The notes beneath the pieces were generated by a model. The model saw only the letters and a list, made by a program, of their open reading frames with translations. It was not told the origin of the DNA and did no database searches. A stretch of 64,000 nucleotides of DNA from Campylorhamphus procurvoides (lineage: Eukaryota; Chordata; Aves; Passeriformes; Dendrocolaptidae): assembly GCA_013396655.1 (NCBI GenBank), contig WBMV01004766.1:124001-188000 (forward strand), written 5' to 3'. This document shows positions 60,451 through 64,000 of this stretch, one piece after another; the first letter of the stretch is position 1; each line of letters opens with the position of its first letter. The translations under genes and the position numbers were made by a program.

Positions 60451-63400
60451 CTGCATCCACAGAGATAAACATTCAGCCTTTCACTAAAGCCATCATTTTC
60501 CTGCAAACCCTTTTTCTATACTTTCTGGACTGAAAAGTCCAAAAATTGCTGTACACCTTAGAATACAGATTGTTATTATAAAAGACTCAAGTATTAGAGA
60601 GTGGATGTGGAAATTTTGACTGGTGTGCCACAATAAGGTAACATGGGTAGGACAGAGCATAAAGAGGTGACTGAGATAACCAGATGCCACTGTATAGAGA
60701 AAAGTTTTTACAGAAACTTCCTGTAGTTACTGTGTTGGATTAGGTGATTCTGGAGCAAACATTATTAGTTAAAAGTACTCCAAGCTAGTAAAAATAAATA
60801 AAAAAGAAAAACATGTGTTATCTTCTCAGTGAACCCAAATACCTACTGGGAGAAGGCAAGTAGAGACACTAGCATTATTTGTTCATCATTATAATTTATG
60901 AGGAGGTACATCAATGTATGTCTATATATTTAGGCCCTGTGGTTTTAGTGCTTGAAAACAGCTGCAGAATTCAGCTGACTTTTACAAGAGACCCTGGAAA
61001 AGAGCAGCCCCTGGCAGTAGAATGAGCTGTTTCTAAGAGAAGTTCAAAGAAACAGTCATTAAGGAAAATGTCAGTTCTAAATTTATTTTTCTCTGTTTCT
61101 TTCCTCTCTGTCATCTGCTATGAATTGGTCCCAAATGGCTTTGCCATTTTAATTTAATGTGGACACAGATGTGAAGAAGTTTTTTAGAGCACTGCTTTGG
61201 CAAGAACTTCTGCCCATTCAGGACCGTGTAAGAAAAACTATGCAATTGCAGGATCTATGTGGCTTTTTATTAAGATGAGTGTTTTCTTTATAAAAAGATT
61301 TGCAGCACATGAAAGAATAAATTCAGCCAAATATGATGACTTATATATGTCTGAAGTCAGTTGCTAGGGTGGAAAAACACTGGAGAAGGCACGAGGCTTG
61401 AATCCACAAATATGAGAAGTGAGAAGTCACCACCTGAGGTTAGATTGGTCTCAAGATATCTCGGTTCATGCTGTTTAATTGCATGGACTTTTAGATAATG
61501 ATATCCAGACTACAGCTAATTCCTTCCATTCAGTGCAACGTAAAGTTCTCCTCTAATTATTAAACACCTTCAGATTTGCAGTTCTTAGTCCCTCTTTGTC
61601 TCTAATGAGGTCAAGATTTTATTTTTCTGACAGGTTTTTTGCACATCTGCAGGACCACATAAACTTCTAAATCTTGCTTTATTCAGCATGATTTCCTCAG
61701 ATCTGTTTTCTCAAGGTCTTCATGCAACTCTGTTTGTTGCAGGTCACCAGGAGAGACAGAAAATGACTGTCAGTGCAAAAGACGGCAGTCAAACCCTTTT
61801 TGCTGTTCCTGATCCTGCAATTACACAGACTGCAAGGAGGAACTCCAGAACTTTTTATCATTAACAGTGTAAGGGAGAGATCACTTTGACTAATTAAATT
61901 TATTCCTCTATTTATTTAGCCTCTGAACAAATATAGACATATGTTTACATACCTCAAAACTAATATATATTGATAAATGCATTTGGCTGTTTTATGGCAT
62001 CTGAAAATATGTTTATGCAAGCACTGCAGAAACTTAGCTCATCAGGGACTCACCTGTTCTATAGGGAGAAATGTTTTTTACAATTCCCAAGGAGCCTTAA
62101 ACAACAACCCAGAGTAACACAACTACAAAGCTCAAGATCCCCTTTGCTTTGGGAAGTTCATACCTAAAAGTTCATCCAAATATTCTCAGTATTTATAATC
62201 TACCACGTTAAAATTGAAGATTAGATCCAAGTGTGCCTAAATTTAGATCTCTTTAACTCCTGCTTATAATTTGCATTTTAGAAAAAGGTAACAAAATAGG
62301 ACAAAAAGCAATCATAACAAATAACTACATGCCTGATTTTAGGTGACATTAATCTCACTCTTAGTTGCATACCTTCTGATGTTTGTTGTGATTTACATAA
62401 GCGTCAGTCATAAGGCTGGGTATTGATCACTCACATCAACAAAGCGGACGCTGCAGACTCATTTATTACTCAGAGGATAAAGTTCCTGAGGGACTCATAT
62501 CATATGTATTCCTAAAAAACAAAATAAGTCACTGAACAGAACAAGACTGAGCTAAAATCCAGAAGTTTCCAGGTATTGTTTCAGGCTACTATAAAGATTG
62601 ATGTCACCCAGCAAACTGAGTTTCCTCACAGAACTGAGAGTTTAATGCAGGGTTTAGGCCTTTTACCTAAATATTTTGCAGTTCTAGTAAGGCTGAACAA
62701 CAAAGAGCAAAGCTAAAGCACAGTAACAGCTTAATGGGAAGTCTGTTAAGAAGGAGAAATGCTTTGCAAATGTTTTCCTTGGCCCCTCATGCATTTCTAA
62801 TGCAACAAGCTGAAAAGGCCTGATAATCATGAAACTGCATTAAATGTGCTATAAGTCAAATACCTTTCAGAAATTCTAATAAATTCTTTTCATAACGCAT
62901 TAGCAAATTGTGCACCATGGATCTCATTTTTACCTATTAGAGAACTTGCCTAAGATCAGACAAAAGAACTTTTCTGTTCTGCTGGCGTGCTGAGTGGAAT
63001 TCATTATTAAACACTGTGCTAGGTTAATCTGATTTGGGAAAAAAAAACATTAAAGATGCAGGAGATGCTTTTGCCAAGATATCTGAAATCAGATAACTGA
63101 AAGAAAATGCCCGCCAGAAGAAAACAGAAGCTTCTGAGATTTTATTTTCTTTTTCCCAAAAATTTCTCCTTTCAAACTTTGAAGGCAGCGCAGATTTGGT
63201 TGACTGAACAGTCCACTTGACAGTCTTGAATTATGTAGTGTGCAATGCCCAATACATTTCTTCATCTTCTTTAAGAAAAATCAAAAAGTCTTATGGAGCT
63301 CTTTTCAGAAAAGATCTTTGAAGTTCCAGGTAAGGATTCTCAGACAGAAGAATGAATAGGACACTTCATAAAAATGAAGATCTGTGTGTGTGGTCCAAAT

Positions 63401-64000
63401 GCTCAAGTATCCTGCTCATACACCTCTCTGCCACTTGGAGACCCAGACAGTATTGGGACCAGCTAAGCTGCACAGCTCCCAGTGCCGCAATGACTGCTCA
63501 GACCTTCAGTTTGTGGAATATTCTGAGAAAGATTCCAGACCCACTGAAATTGGGTCTTTTACTCTTCCTCCCTAACTTCACCATCAGCCAAAGTTATGGG
63601 GTTAATTTAAAGACTGGGAAAGTTAAATCCAAAATCAGATACTCACATTCAGACTGACTATATTCACACATTTCCAGATCTGCACTTTCATAGTACTTTG
63701 AAACTCTGCCCCATGGAAAAGAAGGTTGCATTTTCCTTAGTATTTTGGAACCAAATCTTTCAAGAATTATATGAGAGCAAAGCCTCAGCAAAGAAATGGT
63801 GTCTGTCTTAGCACCAGTGTTTAAGCCTCATTGCATCTGATGCTGCTGTCACCACACTTATCCAGAAATCAGGCCTGCAGTGGTGTAGTAAAATAGGCCT
63901 TTCTTGTCATGCTGCTGGAAAGACCTTAAGAATGGGAAGACAAACTATTTGAGAGAAGTGGCACTGCTCACACAATGGGAGAAACGAAAACAGCCTCAAC
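60451..64000. other. Unique non-coding sequence
   Basis: No gene or repeat is recognised. A short AAAAGATCTTTGAAGTTCCAG segment at 63309-63329 sits between an acceptor and a strong CAG|gtaagg donor on the plus strand, but at 21 nt with no neighbours it cannot be called an exon. Confidence 0.45.

Noticed and set aside
63309..63329. 21-nt plus-strand microexon between an acceptor and CAG|gtaagg
   Set aside because: Pairs of splice-like sites this close are expected by chance many times in 64 kb, and nothing else supports it.

Overview
The window is 64 kb of AT-rich vertebrate DNA, most likely from a bird. The main evidence is at least seven fragments of CR1, the LINE family that dominates avian genomes, including copies ending in the typical 'ttccaaccc...attctat' or 'cacagaatcacagaat' tail. 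No Alu-, B1- or L1-like sequence is apparent. CR1 is also common in crocodilians and turtles, so 'bird' is an inference. I saw no bacterial or viral genes, rRNA, tRNA or CRISPR array.

No complete gene can be read. Most long open frames are chance frames or lie inside repeats. Reading the minus strand for splice sites gave several exon-like segments whose only open frame has balanced amino-acid composition and excess G in codon position 1. The best are 24707-24824 (apparent last coding exon, ending in a stop), 25807-25855, 30211-30279 and 38600-38702. These four are phase-compatible from right to left. Weaker candidates lie at 40255-40428, 56497-56582 and 60406-60450. They may be pieces of one large-intron gene on the minus strand, but I recognise no protein, the 40255 segment does not join 38600 in phase, and short exon-like segments arise by chance in this much sequence. 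They are hypotheses. A separate plus-strand 42-nt microexon candidate lies at 45758-45799, and a 50-residue plus-strand frame at 40659-40811 starts with a convincing signal-peptide-like segment.

Layout. 1-9.4 kb is mostly unremarkable, with a CpG-rich patch near 2.4-2.65 kb and a (GGGAT)n microsatellite at 5.73 kb. A CR1 tail lies at 9.5 kb, then unique sequence with (TA)n and (TTTG)n tracts at 17 kb. A solo-LTR-like block lies at 21.16-21.73 kb. 24.3-40.4 kb holds the best exon candidates, an antisense CR1 at 32.4 kb, a G-poor block at 33.9-34.4 kb, a CR1 tail at 36.4 kb and an unclassified element at 37.1-37.5 kb. 46.5 kb is an antisense CR1. 49-50.6 kb is a CR1 cluster with copies in both orientations. 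It contains a 269-bp near-identical direct duplication separated by a single N, probably an assembly artefact. 57.6-58.7 kb is GC-rich and ends in another CR1. The rest is unique non-coding sequence.

Nothing here supports a new multi-gene system. The points most worth checking are the minus-strand exon chain, the duplication across the N, the secreted-peptide frame and the LTR-like block.
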